63,209 nt of DNA from the NCBI GenBank assembly GCA_011525695.1, contig WYBX01000104.1:1-63209 (forward strand). The letters run 5' to 3'. The notes beneath the pieces are model-generated. The model saw nothing but the letters and a program-made list of their open reading frames with translations. It was not told the DNA's origin and ran no database searches. The position numbers and the translations under genes were made by a program. Below, piece after piece: positions 34,981-43,655 of the stretch; position 1 is the first letter of the stretch; each line of letters starts with the position of its first letter. The stretch is from Verrucomicrobiia bacterium (lineage in GTDB: Bacteria > Verrucomicrobiota > Verrucomicrobiia > Opitutales > Opitutaceae).

Positions 34981-36084
34981 ATGGCACGCACGTCCACCGT
35001 CCTGAAATATCCTGTCGGGCTGATTGGCCTGGGTCTCCTGGGCCGTGGCATCGCCGCCTGCCTGCTGGCGCAGGGCGTGAGCGTGGTGGGTTACAGCCGA
35101 TCGGAGCGGACGCGCCGCGAGAGCCTGGCGCATGTCGAGCATGCGTTGAAGGAACTCGTGAAGCGGGGAATCGTCCCGGCGGCGCGGGCGCGGGGCTGGC
35201 GGGATCGCTACCGGCTGGTGGCATCGCTCGCGGAACTCGGGGAGTGCCGTTTCCTGATCGAGTCGGTGAAGGAGGATTTCACGCTGAAGCGGACGATCTT
35301 CGAGGATCTGGAGCAGATTGTGCCGGCGGATGCCGTGATCGCCTCGAACACGTCGAGCATCCCGATCTCGGTGTTGCAGGCGGGGCTGGAGCAGCCGGAT
35401 CGGCTGGTGGGCATGCACTGGGGTGAACCGGCGCACATCCTGCGCTACCTCGAGATCATTCCCGGCCGCCGGACTTCGCGCCGCACGATGCAGCGCACCC
35501 AGCGGCTGGCGCGGATTTGCGGCAAGGAGCCCACGGTGCTGAACGAGGACATCCGCGGTTTCCTCTCCAACCGGATGATGTATGCGATGATTCGCGAGGC
35601 GTTTCACCTGGTGGAAGCCGGGATTGCCGACATCGAGACGGTGGATCGCTCGTTCCGCAATGACATCGGCTGGTGGTCGCTGCTCGCCGGGCCGTTCCGC
35701 TGGATGGACCTGACTGGCATTCCGGCCTACGCGCTGGTGATGGAGGAACTGCTCCCGGAACTTTCCACGGGAAAGCAGATCCCTGCGCTCATGCGGTCGA
35801 TGGTGGGCAGCGGGGCGAAGGGCATTTCGAACGCGCGTGGCTTCTACCCCTATACCAAGCGCAGCGCCGCCCAGTGGGAGAAAAAATGGGTGGAGTTCAC
35901 CTATGACATCCGGAAGCTGGCGGACAAGTATGCCGAGCGGGGCGCGACGCGCGGGCGGCCGCGCCCGACCGGCAACCCGGTGGGTGCGCGGCCCGTCGCG
36001 GAGGTGCAGGCGCCTGCGGCCGCGCTCACGGCCAGCGCCGCACCGAGCGTGCGTTCGCGTCCGCGGCCACGGAGGCTTTCCTGA
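34981..36084 (+). CDS. 3-hydroxyacyl-CoA dehydrogenase-like (beta-hydroxyacid) dehydrogenase
   Basis: 367 residues. The N-terminal Rossmann fold (VGLIGLGLLGRGIAACLLAQG) is followed by the 3HCDH core: SNTSSIPISVLQ, the catalytic His in LVGMHWGEPAHILRYLEIIPG, and the NEDIRGFLSNRMMYAMIREA helix. The hydroxyacid form MHWGEPAH rather than the fatty-acid form is closer to L-gulonate/carnitine-type dehydrogenases, so a sugar acid or short hydroxyacid is the likely substrate. The last 45 residues are a low-complexity Ala/Pro/Arg tail (RGRPRPTGNPVGARPV to RPRPRRLS) not seen in the family. The stop overlaps the RidA start (TGATG). Confidence 0.86.
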   Translation: MARTSTVLKYPVGLIGLGLLGRGIAACLLAQGVSVVGYSRSERTRRESLAHVEHALKELVKRGIVPAARARGWRDRYRLVASLAELGECRFLIESVKEDFTLKRTIFEDLEQIVPADAVIASNTSSIPISVLQAGLEQPDRLVGMHWGEPAHILRYLEIIPGRRTSRRTMQRTQRLARICGKEPTVLNEDIRGFLSNRMMYAMIREAFHLVEAGIADIETVDRSFRNDIGWWSLLAGPFRWMDLTGIPAYALVMEELLPELSTGKQIPALMRSMVGSGAKGISNARGFYPYTKRSAAQWEKKWVEFTYDIRKLADKYAERGATRGRPRPTGNPVGARPVAEVQAPAAALTASAAPSVRSRPRPRRLS

Positions 36085-36515
36085 TGAAGACCGAGATCAA
36101 GCATCCCGACAAACGCGCCTCGACCGGCGCCTATTCCGCCGCCGTTGAAATCGACGGCTGGGTTTTTGTCAGCGGCCAGGGGCCCCTGGATTTGAAAACG
36201 GGCACGGTGTGCGTGGGCACGATTGAAGAGGAGACCCGACTCACGATGCGGCATATCGGCCGAATCCTGGAGGAGGCGGGCTGCACCTTTGCCGACGTCG
36301 TGCGCTGTGGCTGCCATCTTGCCAGCATCAAGGACTTCGATGGGTTCAACCGTGCCTATGCCGAGTTTTTCACCGGCGTCTTCCCGGCCCGCACAACGGT
36401 CGAATCGGGGCTGCAGGGCATCAAGGTCGAGATCGACTGCATCGCCCGGCGGCCGGAACGGCGGCGGACGCCGGTTCGGAAGCGGCGGCCGGCAGCGAAG
36501 GGGAAATCCCGGTAA
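36084..36515 (+). CDS. RidA/YjgF family protein
   Basis: 143 residues. RidA fold: TGAYSAAVEIDGWVFVSGQGP, EEETRLTMRHIGRILEEAGC, and the catalytic Arg in PARTTVESGLQGIKVEIDCIA. RidA proteins hydrolyse reactive enamine/imine intermediates made by PLP enzymes, which fits the aminotransferase and racemase-like genes downstream. The tail (RRPERRRTPVRKRRPAAKG) is strongly basic and beyond the usual fold of about 125 residues. It is translationally coupled to the dehydrogenase by overlap. Confidence 0.92.
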   Translation: MKTEIKHPDKRASTGAYSAAVEIDGWVFVSGQGPLDLKTGTVCVGTIEEETRLTMRHIGRILEEAGCTFADVVRCGCHLASIKDFDGFNRAYAEFFTGVFPARTTVESGLQGIKVEIDCIARRPERRRTPVRKRRPAAKGKSR

Positions 36516-36596
36516 GCGCGAGCCGGCGCGTGTCGCCCGATGGGGCACGCCGGCCGGTGGCAGAGCCTCCTCCAACCTCAGTTACGCAGCGACCCG

Positions 36597-37937
36597 ATGA
36601 GCCAGTCCTTCCCGAAATCAGCCGCCGTCCTGGCGCAGAGCCGCCGGTACATCCCGGGCGGCGTCAATTCCATCAATCGCGCGATCCGGCCGGAGGTCAC
36701 CTTCGTCCGGGGCGACGGCGCGTACATCCATGACGCAGAGGGCCGCCGGTACCTCGATTACCATGCGGCCTTCTCGCCGCATTTCCTCGGGCACAACGAC
36801 CCCCACGTTCGCGACGCCGTCATCCGCACGCTGCAGGGCGGGGACAGCCTCTTCGGTGCCGGCAGCACCGTGATGGAGGGGCGGCTGGCCGAATTGATCT
36901 GCACCCGGATCCCCTGGGTCGAGTCGCTCCAGATTCTGAATACAGGGAGCGAGGCGACGTGCCAGGCGATCCGGCTGGCCCGCGCGGTCACCGGCCGCGA
37001 CCACGTGATCGTGATGCAGGGGGGCTACAACGGCTGGCACAATGATGTGGCGTGCAACCTCATGACGCCGCTGGATCGGCTCGGGCCGCGGCGCTCGCCC
37101 GGCGAATATCCATTCCTGCCGATCAGCGCCGGGATTCCGGCGGCGCACCAGGCGCTGGTGCATCCGATCAACTTCAATGATCTCGATTCGGTCCGTTGGG
37201 TGTGCGAGCGGCAGCCGGTGGCCGCGCTCATCACCGAGCCGATCCTCCAGAACATCGGCGTCGTGAAGCCGCAGCCCGGCTACCTCGCGGGGCTGCGCCG
37301 GCTGGCGGACGAGTTCGGGTTCGTGCTGATCTTCGACGAGGTGAAGACGGGGTTCCGCCATGCGCTGGGCGGGTATGCGGCGGTCAGCGGCGTGCGGCCC
37401 GATCTCGTCGTCTACGGCAAGGCGGTGGCGAACGGCTTCCCGATCGCGATTATTGGTGGACGGCGCGACTACCTGGACTGGTTCGTACATGCCGATCCGG
37501 CGAAGCGCGTGCTCGCGGCGGGCACGTACAACGGGCACCCGGTGCCGGTGGCTGCGGCCATCGCCACGATCGAGCGGTTGTTGCAGGAGGACGGCGCGGC
37601 CTACCGCCATGTCGAGGCGCTGGGCGCGCGGATGCAGCAAGGGCTCGAGGACATCATTCGTCGCCGCCAGCTCAAGGCGGTCGTGGCCCGCCAAGGTTCC
37701 GCCTTCTGCGTCTATTACATGGATCACCTCCCGGTCGACTGGCATGACCTTGCGCAGCATCACGATTTCGCGCGGGACGAGGCGATGCGGCAGGCGGCGA
37801 TTCAGCGCGGCATTTTCTGCTTTCCGCTGGCGACGAAGCAATGGTCGCTTTCGGTCGCGCACACGGCGGAGGATGTCGACCTCACGCTGCGGGCGATCGA
37901 CGAGGCCTGGCAGGAGGTCCTGCCGGCGGCAGGCTGA
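36597..37937 (+). CDS. class III aminotransferase (glutamate-1-semialdehyde-aminomutase-like)
   Basis: 446 residues, fold type I PLP enzyme. The N-terminus SRRYIPGGVNSINRAI is typical of the GSA-like group. The PLP phosphate region is NTGSEATCQAIRLARAVTG. The cofactor Asp is in LIFDEVKTGFRHALGGYA, and the Schiff-base Lys in VVYGKAVANGFPIAIIGG. It moves an amino group to or from a keto acid or amino ketone. It is not heme hemL by context, since it lies between RidA and a transporter in a catabolic operon. ATG 36597 is used; upstream in-frame ATG 36540 lacks the conserved start. Confidence 0.9.
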   Translation: MSQSFPKSAAVLAQSRRYIPGGVNSINRAIRPEVTFVRGDGAYIHDAEGRRYLDYHAAFSPHFLGHNDPHVRDAVIRTLQGGDSLFGAGSTVMEGRLAELICTRIPWVESLQILNTGSEATCQAIRLARAVTGRDHVIVMQGGYNGWHNDVACNLMTPLDRLGPRRSPGEYPFLPISAGIPAAHQALVHPINFNDLDSVRWVCERQPVAALITEPILQNIGVVKPQPGYLAGLRRLADEFGFVLIFDEVKTGFRHALGGYAAVSGVRPDLVVYGKAVANGFPIAIIGGRRDYLDWFVHADPAKRVLAAGTYNGHPVPVAAAIATIERLLQEDGAAYRHVEALGARMQQGLEDIIRRRQLKAVVARQGSAFCVYYMDHLPVDWHDLAQHHDFARDEAMRQAAIQRGIFCFPLATKQWSLSVAHTAEDVDLTLRAIDEAWQEVLPAAG

Positions 37938-37988
37938 ACGTCTTCCGGCCCCGGTTCCGCCCACGACGAAACCCCGACCCCTGAACCG

Positions 37989-38906
37989 ATGAAATCATGG
38001 CTGTTGCTGTTTGCCTGCAACCTGATGTGGGCGCTCCAGTTTACCTGCATCAAGCTGGTGGAGGATCAGGTGGGGCCGATGTTCACCGTCTGGGGACCGA
38101 TGTTCATTGCCACGGTGCTGCTTTACCCGCTCGTCCGGGCGGAGCGGGTTGAGCCGGCGACGCAAACCCATTCCAAGGCGTCGAATTTCCGGCTGTATGC
38201 GGCCCTGATTGTGCTCGGAGTCTTTCCCGGCCAGATGCTGCTGACGTGGGGCACGCGCTGGACGCTGGCGAGCAATGCCGCGCTGATCTCGCTGACGCTG
38301 CCGGTCTGCACGGCGGTGATGGCGTTTTTGTTCCTGGGCGAGCGGATGACGCGGCTCCGCTGGGTGAGCTTCGGGCTGGCGATCGTGGGGGTGGCGATGT
38401 GCGCGGGGCGGGATTTGGCGGGGCTGGAATTCAACCGCGCCAATTTCTTCGGCAATTTCCTCATCCTGTTGGGCAACCTGGGAAGCGCATTCTACAATTC
38501 CTATGGGAAGAAGGCGCTGGAGCGGCATTCGCCGCTGCGGATGCTGTTCTATACCTATGTCGGGATGCTGGTGCTGATGTTTCCCTTCGTGGTGGTGCAG
38601 GAGCGGGATTTGTTCTCGCGGCTGCCGCAATTCACGACCCAGACATGGATTGGGCTCGGACTGCTGGCCTTCTTCCACAATTTTCTCTCCATGGTACTGT
38701 TCCTCAAGGCGCTGAAGGTGCTGCATGCGATCCAGGCCGCGCTTTCGAACTACCTCATCTCCGCCTTTGGCGTGCCGATCGCCGTCATCTGGCTGGGCGA
38801 GCGTTTCACGCCCATGGGCGTGATTGGCGGAATCCTGGTGCTCGGCAGCACGCTGCTGATCACGCTGCGCGAGGAGTTCGGACGGCGCAATCCCGTCCCC
38901 GCCTGA
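37989..38906 (+). CDS. EamA/DMT family transporter
   Basis: 305 residues with about ten hydrophobic segments arranged as two five-helix repeats (starting WLLLFACNLMWALQFTCIK and NFLILLGNLGSAFYNSYGKK), the EamA pattern. The family exports or imports amino acids and other small metabolites in the inner membrane. Its position between an aminotransferase and a D-amino-acid-type enzyme suggests transport of the amino compound handled by the operon. The C-terminal helix SALSNYLISAFGVPIAVIWLGERF (split here as NYLISAFGVPIAVIWLGE) carries the typical glycine/proline pattern. Confidence 0.9.
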   Translation: MKSWLLLFACNLMWALQFTCIKLVEDQVGPMFTVWGPMFIATVLLYPLVRAERVEPATQTHSKASNFRLYAALIVLGVFPGQMLLTWGTRWTLASNAALISLTLPVCTAVMAFLFLGERMTRLRWVSFGLAIVGVAMCAGRDLAGLEFNRANFFGNFLILLGNLGSAFYNSYGKKALERHSPLRMLFYTYVGMLVLMFPFVVVQERDLFSRLPQFTTQTWIGLGLLAFFHNFLSMVLFLKALKVLHAIQAALSNYLISAFGVPIAVIWLGERFTPMGVIGGILVLGSTLLITLREEFGRRNPVPA

Positions 38907-38961
38907 AGCCAGATGGCGGAATTGAGCCACAGCCGCAACCGTTCGAGCCATTCAAGCCATG

Positions 38962-39069
38962 GTCACAGAGCACACAGAGATCAATCGGAGGCCACCGAGG
39001 AGGAAATCAGGCTCGAGCGGCTCAGGACTCTCTGTGTCCTCCGGCCCGATCGCTGTGTCCGCTGTGTCG
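38962..39069. repeat. CACAGAG-type inverted repeat
   Basis: GTCACAGAGCACACAGAGA at the start is answered by ACTCTCTGTGTCCTCCGG and GCTGTGTCCGCTGTGTC at the end. An intergenic palindromic element within the operon, between the transporter and the D-threonine-aldolase-like gene. Confidence 0.65.
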
Positions 39070-39109
39070 AGGGATTGGGATCGCGGAAGGACCTACGGGC
39101 AATTTTCCC

Positions 39110-40246
39110 ATGAGCGCTGAAGCCAGGATGAAATCGAATGACGCTCCCTGGTATCAGGTGGAGAACGTGGACGAGGTCGCCTCGCCGGCGGTGCTCGTGT
39201 ATTTCGACCGGGTCGAGGCGAACCTGCGGCGGATGATCGCGATCGCGGGGGGAGTCGACCGGCTCTGTCCGCATGTGAAAACGCACAAGCTGCCGGAGAT
39301 CGTGCGGCTGCAGCGTGCTCTTGGGATCTCCCGGTTCAAGTGTGCGACGATCGCAGAGGCGGAAATGGTCGCCGGATGTGGCGCGCCGCAGGTCCTGCTG
39401 GCCTACCAGCCCGTGGGTCCGAACGTGCGGCGGCTGGCGGAACTCGCGGAGGCGTTTCCCGCGACGGAATTTGCGGCCGTGGTGGACAATCCCGACTCCG
39501 CCCGGAGGATCGCCACGGAGATGCACCGTCGTGGACGTGCGATCGCGTTGTTGGTGGATCTCGACTGTGGCATGCAGCGGACGGGGATCGCTCCGGGTCC
39601 GGCGGCGGTGGCGCTTTACCGGTTGCTCGCGGAATTGTCGGGAGTGAAGCCGGGCGGGTTGCACGCTTACGACGGGCACATCCATGATACGGATCTAGGC
39701 GTGCGGAGTGCCCGGGTGTCGGCAGGGATGGCGCCGGTCTTTGCGCTCCGGGCGGAACTGCGCACGCTTGGACTGCCGGTCCCCAGACTCGTGGCCGGGG
39801 GCACGCCAACCTTCCCCCTTCACGCGCGCACTCCGGACGGGGAATGCAGCCCAGGGACCTGCGTGCTTTGGGACGGATCCTCCACCGCCAAGCTGCCCGA
39901 TCTGGAGTTTTTGCCGGCAGCCCTGCTGCTGACGCGGATTATCAGCAAACCCGGCACCAACCGGCTGTGCGTCGACCTCGGCCACAAGGCGGTGGCCTCC
40001 GAGATGCCTCATCCGCGGATCCAATTCCTGGAACTGCCCGACGCAAAGGCTGTGATCCACAGCGAGGAGCACCTGGTCGTTGAATGCGCGGACGCGGCAA
40101 AGTTTGCGGTGGGGGACGTGCTCCATGGAGTGCCGTGGCATATCTGCCCGACGATGGCGCTGCATGCATCGGTCGCCGTCGTGCGGGCGGGCCGAGTGAC
40201 GGAGCGGTGGCGGGTCGTCGCGCGCGATCGCGTCCTGACCGTGTGA
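39110..40246 (+). CDS. D-threonine aldolase / D-serine dehydratase-like PLP enzyme
   Basis: 378 residues, alanine-racemase fold (fold type III). The PLP Lys lies in CPHVKTHKLPEIVRL; barrel strands carry LLVDLDCGMQRTGI and LHAYDGHIHD. The C-terminal domain has the metal pair of this family: His in DLGHKAVASEMPHPR and the His/Cys of PWHICPTMALH. The family splits D-threonine to glycine and acetaldehyde, or dehydrates D-serine or D-3-hydroxyaspartate. Which one applies is open. The frame is open far upstream through the transporter region, but ATG 39110 starts the homologous part. M19 dipeptidase starts eight bases after its stop. Confidence 0.88.
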   Translation: MSAEARMKSNDAPWYQVENVDEVASPAVLVYFDRVEANLRRMIAIAGGVDRLCPHVKTHKLPEIVRLQRALGISRFKCATIAEAEMVAGCGAPQVLLAYQPVGPNVRRLAELAEAFPATEFAAVVDNPDSARRIATEMHRRGRAIALLVDLDCGMQRTGIAPGPAAVALYRLLAELSGVKPGGLHAYDGHIHDTDLGVRSARVSAGMAPVFALRAELRTLGLPVPRLVAGGTPTFPLHARTPDGECSPGTCVLWDGSSTAKLPDLEFLPAALLLTRIISKPGTNRLCVDLGHKAVASEMPHPRIQFLELPDAKAVIHSEEHLVVECADAAKFAVGDVLHGVPWHICPTMALHASVAVVRAGRVTERWRVVARDRVLTV

Positions 40247-40253
40247 CCTTCCC

Positions 40254-41321
40254 ATGCTGATTTTCGACGCTCATCTGGATCTCAGTCTCAATGCGCTGGA
40301 GTATAACCGGGACCTCACGCGACCGATCGGCGAAATTCGCGCCCGCGAAAAGGGGCTTGCGGACAAGCAGGGCCGCGGTCAGGGCACGGTGTGCCTGCCC
40401 GAGATGCGCCGGGCGAAGATCGGAATCTGTGTCGCGACGCAGATCGCGCGGTTCGTGAAGCCGGGCAACCCGCTGCCGGGTTGGAAGTCGCCCGCGCAGG
40501 CCTGGGCGCAGACGCAGGGCCAGCTGGCCTGGTACCGGGCGATGGAGGAGGCCGGCGAGATGGTGCCTATCACCGGGCTGGCCGGGCTGGAGCGACACGT
40601 GGAGCTCTGGACCGGCAATCCGCCGGCGTCGGCACCGATCGGATACATCCTCAGCCTGGAGGGCGCGGATTCGATCCTGACGCTGCGTCATCTCGAACGC
40701 GCCCATGTGCAGGGGCTGCGCGCAGTGGGTCCGGCGCACTACGGACCGGGCACCTATGCCCAGGGCACGAACGCGAGCGGCGGAATCGGCACCCGCGGAC
40801 GCGAGTTGCTGGCCGAGATGGACCGGCTGGGAATCATCCTGGATGCCACGCATCTGTGCGACGACAGCTTCTGGGAGGCGCTGGATCATTTTGAGGGGCC
40901 GGTGTGGGCGAGCCACTCAAACTGCCGGGCGCTCGTGCCGCACAACCGGCAGTTCACGGATGAGCAGATTCGCGCGTTGATCGCGCGCGGTGCCGTCATC
41001 GGCGGCGTGCTCGATGCCTGGATGATGCGGCCCGGCTGGATCCTCGGCGAGAGTACGCCGCAATCCGCCGGCGTGCGGATGGAGCACCTGGTCGATCATG
41101 TGGATCACATCTGCCAGCTGGCGGGCAACGCCCGGCATTGCGGGATCGGGACGGATCTCGACGGAGAGTTTGGCCGCGAACAGAGCCCGGAGGATCTGGA
41201 TACGATTGGGGATCTGCCCCGCTATCGCGAGCTGTTCGCCGCCCGGGGTTTTTCAGCGGCGGACATCGAAGGGATCATGCACGGAAATTACCTGCGCTTC
41301 CTCCGCGAGGCGTGGAAGTAA
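40254..41321 (+). CDS. membrane dipeptidase, peptidase family M19
   Basis: 355 residues, TIM-barrel zinc dipeptidase. Metal ligands: DAHLDLSLN at the N-terminus, the Glu of ILSLEGADS, the His of LDATHLCDDSF and the His of WASHSNCRAL. The Asp of CGIGTDLDGEFG is the typical end motif. Family members hydrolyse dipeptides, often with a D-residue at the C-terminus, which fits the D-amino-acid enzyme just before it. No signal peptide is seen, so it is cytoplasmic here. It is the last gene of the + strand operon, and the next gene is convergent. Confidence 0.9.
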   Translation: MLIFDAHLDLSLNALEYNRDLTRPIGEIRAREKGLADKQGRGQGTVCLPEMRRAKIGICVATQIARFVKPGNPLPGWKSPAQAWAQTQGQLAWYRAMEEAGEMVPITGLAGLERHVELWTGNPPASAPIGYILSLEGADSILTLRHLERAHVQGLRAVGPAHYGPGTYAQGTNASGGIGTRGRELLAEMDRLGIILDATHLCDDSFWEALDHFEGPVWASHSNCRALVPHNRQFTDEQIRALIARGAVIGGVLDAWMMRPGWILGESTPQSAGVRMEHLVDHVDHICQLAGNARHCGIGTDLDGEFGREQSPEDLDTIGDLPRYRELFAARGFSAADIEGIMHGNYLRFLREAWK

Positions 41322-41368
41322 ATCCGATGCCCCCGGAACGAGCAGCCGTTGGTCCGACATGCTGCAGG

Positions 41369-42430
41369 CTAACCGCTCAGGACTTCGATCTCGCGGTCGG
41401 GGCCGGACAAGGGCAGGTCGATCCAAGCGGAATTCCGACGATGCGATGCATGAAATCCCACGATGGCTTCTAGGATGTGCACGGCGTCCTCGGGAGCGCA
41501 GGGGAATGGGCTGCATTGGTCCAGATGACCGACGATTTCCGTCACCGCACGGTCCATGCTCGAGATTCCACCGGACTCGGCCGGCCAATGCTCGACCCGC
41601 CCGGTGCTGTCCTCGATGGTCACGCTCCGGTCAGTCATGGTCGCACGGCCCTTGGTGCCCACGACCTGGGTGTGAAATGGCTTCCCTTTGGCGAAGTCGG
41701 CCGCGTTGACGGTGGCCATGAGCCCGCGTTCCATGCGGAGGACGCCCCATCCGCCCGGATCCCGGAAATCCGGACCCCGGCAATCGGGCCTGCCCGCGCG
41801 ATCGAGGGTTCCGGATACCGCTTCGAAGCGACGCCCGGTAATCATCGAAAGGGCATCGAGCAGATGAGTGCCGACGTTGCCCAGCCGGCCGGTGCCCCAC
41901 TGCACATGAGCCGTGATTAGATCGCCAAGTTGGCCTTCGGAAAGAAACGTGCTCAGCCGCCGATGGTTCAGATCGAAACGCCGCTGATGATTGACGACGA
42001 GGAGCGTATTGTGCCGGCGGCATGCCTCGAGCATCTGTTCGGCGTCGCCCAGCCGGGTGGCCAGCGGCTTTTCGCAGTAGATGACGGGGATGCCGCGACT
42101 GGCACACGCGGTGGTAATCTCGGAATGAACGGGTGAGTATGAGGCGACGCTGACGATATCGATCGACTCTCGTTCGATCATCTCCCGCCAATCGAGGTAT
42201 GTCCTGACTCCGGTTCGTGCTTCAAAACGCTGCCGACGTCCCGCGTCCCTTGAGGACCCGGCGACAAGCTTGATGCGCGGATTTTTCAGATAGGCACCGG
42301 CATGGGTGCCGTCCATGTTCTCGACCCTTTGTCCCAGCGCATCCGCCGAGACCGGGTCGGCACCCCCGATCATTCCCAAGCCGACAATTGCCGCCTGATA
42401 ATATTCCCTTGTCATGGGCTCAGCCGGCAT
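41369..42430 (-). CDS. Gfo/Idh/MocA family oxidoreductase
   Basis: 353 residues with no signal peptide. NAD fold AAIVGLGMIGGADPVS with a longer glycine-loop insert than usual. EKP motif in VIYCEKPLATRLGDAEQ; NHQRRFDLNHR; GRLGNVGTHLLDALSMITG is the His of the active site. Acts on a sugar, inositol or similar hydroxy compound; not assignable further. The stop of the M19 gene and its own stop are only 47 bases apart, convergent. The diaminopentanoate-dehydrogenase-like gene starts the same minus-strand unit 26 bases upstream. Confidence 0.88.
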   Translation of the reverse strand: MPAEPMTREYYQAAIVGLGMIGGADPVSADALGQRVENMDGTHAGAYLKNPRIKLVAGSSRDAGRRQRFEARTGVRTYLDWREMIERESIDIVSVASYSPVHSEITTACASRGIPVIYCEKPLATRLGDAEQMLEACRRHNTLLVVNHQRRFDLNHRRLSTFLSEGQLGDLITAHVQWGTGRLGNVGTHLLDALSMITGRRFEAVSGTLDRAGRPDCRGPDFRDPGGWGVLRMERGLMATVNAADFAKGKPFHTQVVGTKGRATMTDRSVTIEDSTGRVEHWPAESGGISSMDRAVTEIVGHLDQCSPFPCAPEDAVHILEAIVGFHASHRRNSAWIDLPLSGPDREIEVLSG

Positions 42431-42456
42431 CTTTCACCCGTCTCGTGAAAGTCGGG

Positions 42457-43452
42457 CTAGGCTTTTCGCCAATGGGGAATCGGGATGTTGTTCGGCGTCA
42501 ACAGCCCGGCGGGCGCGGCAATGACCCGCGGGATCGAGTTGACCGTAGCCGCGGCGGTCGCGACGTCGCCGTGGAGTCCGCCCACGATGGTCGAGGTGAT
42601 GCTTGGAGTGCCATCGATTGTCACCGTGTCATGCGACTTGGGTGCTCCCACATAGGCCACCAGTTCCAACGTGATTCGCTCCTCGCCGTTGACGAAGCCA
42701 CGCCCCGCCTGATTCAGGCCGGCCACCGATCCCGCCTTGGCGGTCAGGAATGGCGTGGTGACGTCCGTATCGGCGATCACCGGTTCGATTGATTCGCGAT
42801 AATCGCTGAGCTTCCAGCCAAGGGAGTCAGCGATCATCGTCACGGACTCGCGCAACCCGACATGCCGCACAGAGCCGGAGTCGACGCGCTTTTGGAATTC
42901 CTCGCGCGTGATGCCGGCGCCGATTTTCTGCTGGAAGGGGAGCCGGCGGACGCTGGCGTCCTGCATCCGCATCACATGGATTTTCTTCACCTCGGCGCAG
43001 GGGGCCGTGAGCATCAGCGGCAGTGCATCCATCGTGAATCCGGGGTTGACGCCGGTGCCATACACTGCGACGCCGTGTTCCTTGGCGAGCGCATCCAGCT
43101 CCGCGACCAAATCGGCGTTATGAGCTTTCGGGTACGACAGCTCCTCGCAGGTCGAGACGATGGGCAGCCCGGCTTTGACGATCTGCTCGATCTGTCCTTT
43201 GATCTTCTTGAGCGAGGAGGCCGTCGTGAGCACCACGATGTCGGCCTTGCTGCGGTCCAGGACGTCCGCGGGATTCCCCGTGACGTTGACGCCCAGTTTC
43301 CGGCCATTGCCGAGCAGTTCGCCCAGATCCTTGCCGATCTTAACCGGGTCAATGTCGATCGCGCCGACAATCTGCATGTCGCCGCGCTGGGCGATCAACT
43401 TCGCCACGCCGATGCCAATGGGGCCAAGTCCGAAGTGGATCAAACGAATCAT
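42457..43452 (-). CDS. 2,4-diaminopentanoate dehydrogenase-like / DapB-like oxidoreductase
   Basis: 331 residues. The NAD(P) fold LIHFGLGPIGIGVAKLIAQRG and DIDPVKIGKDLGELLG match the DapB N-terminal type. The middle contains SYPKAHNADLVAELDALAKEHGV (given in part as VAELDALAKEHGV), GTGVNPGFTMDALPLML and RMQDASVRRLPFQQKIGAG, as in 2,4-diaminopentanoate dehydrogenase of ornithine fermentation. It probably oxidises or reduces an amino or keto group next to a carboxylate. A clear ribosome-binding site (AAGGAG) stands six to seven bases before ATG 43452, the best in this region. Linked with the amino-acid genes on both sides. Confidence 0.82.
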   Translation of the reverse strand: MIRLIHFGLGPIGIGVAKLIAQRGDMQIVGAIDIDPVKIGKDLGELLGNGRKLGVNVTGNPADVLDRSKADIVVLTTASSLKKIKGQIEQIVKAGLPIVSTCEELSYPKAHNADLVAELDALAKEHGVAVYGTGVNPGFTMDALPLMLTAPCAEVKKIHVMRMQDASVRRLPFQQKIGAGITREEFQKRVDSGSVRHVGLRESVTMIADSLGWKLSDYRESIEPVIADTDVTTPFLTAKAGSVAGLNQAGRGFVNGEERITLELVAYVGAPKSHDTVTIDGTPSITSTIVGGLHGDVATAAATVNSIPRVIAAPAGLLTPNNIPIPHWRKA

Positions 43453-43490
43453 CGCTTCTCCTTGATGGTTTTGTTGAGTTCATCCTGCCG

Positions 43491-43510
43491 TCCCGGATAT
43501 ATTTCCCGGG
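43491..43510. promoter_or_regulatory. imperfect palindrome upstream of the DapB-like gene
   Basis: CCCGG-ATATATTT-CCCGGG, within the 203-base gap 43453-43655, about 40 bases before the ATG of the gene at 43452. The AT-rich centre reads AAATATAT on the minus strand and could be a -10 within an operator. Nothing else is recognised in the gap. Confidence 0.3.
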
Positions 43511-43655
43511 CAGCTCGGATGGGCCGAGGATTCCGGGGGTGCCGGCGCAAAGCAAGAAAAGGTGTGGATTGCGCTCTGACATGCGCACGTTCCAGGGCCG
43601 TGACGGCTGAACGCCATCGGGACCGGCGGCGTACCCTATTGGAGGCCCGGCAACT

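Noticed and set aside
36597..37937. Calling the class III aminotransferase hemL
   Set aside because: The sequence group is similar, but the operon context is catabolic and no other heme gene is near; a general name is safer.
38246..39109. The open frame upstream of the D-threonine-aldolase-like gene
   Set aside because: It runs through the EamA gene in another frame and a CACAGAG repeat; homology begins only after 39110.
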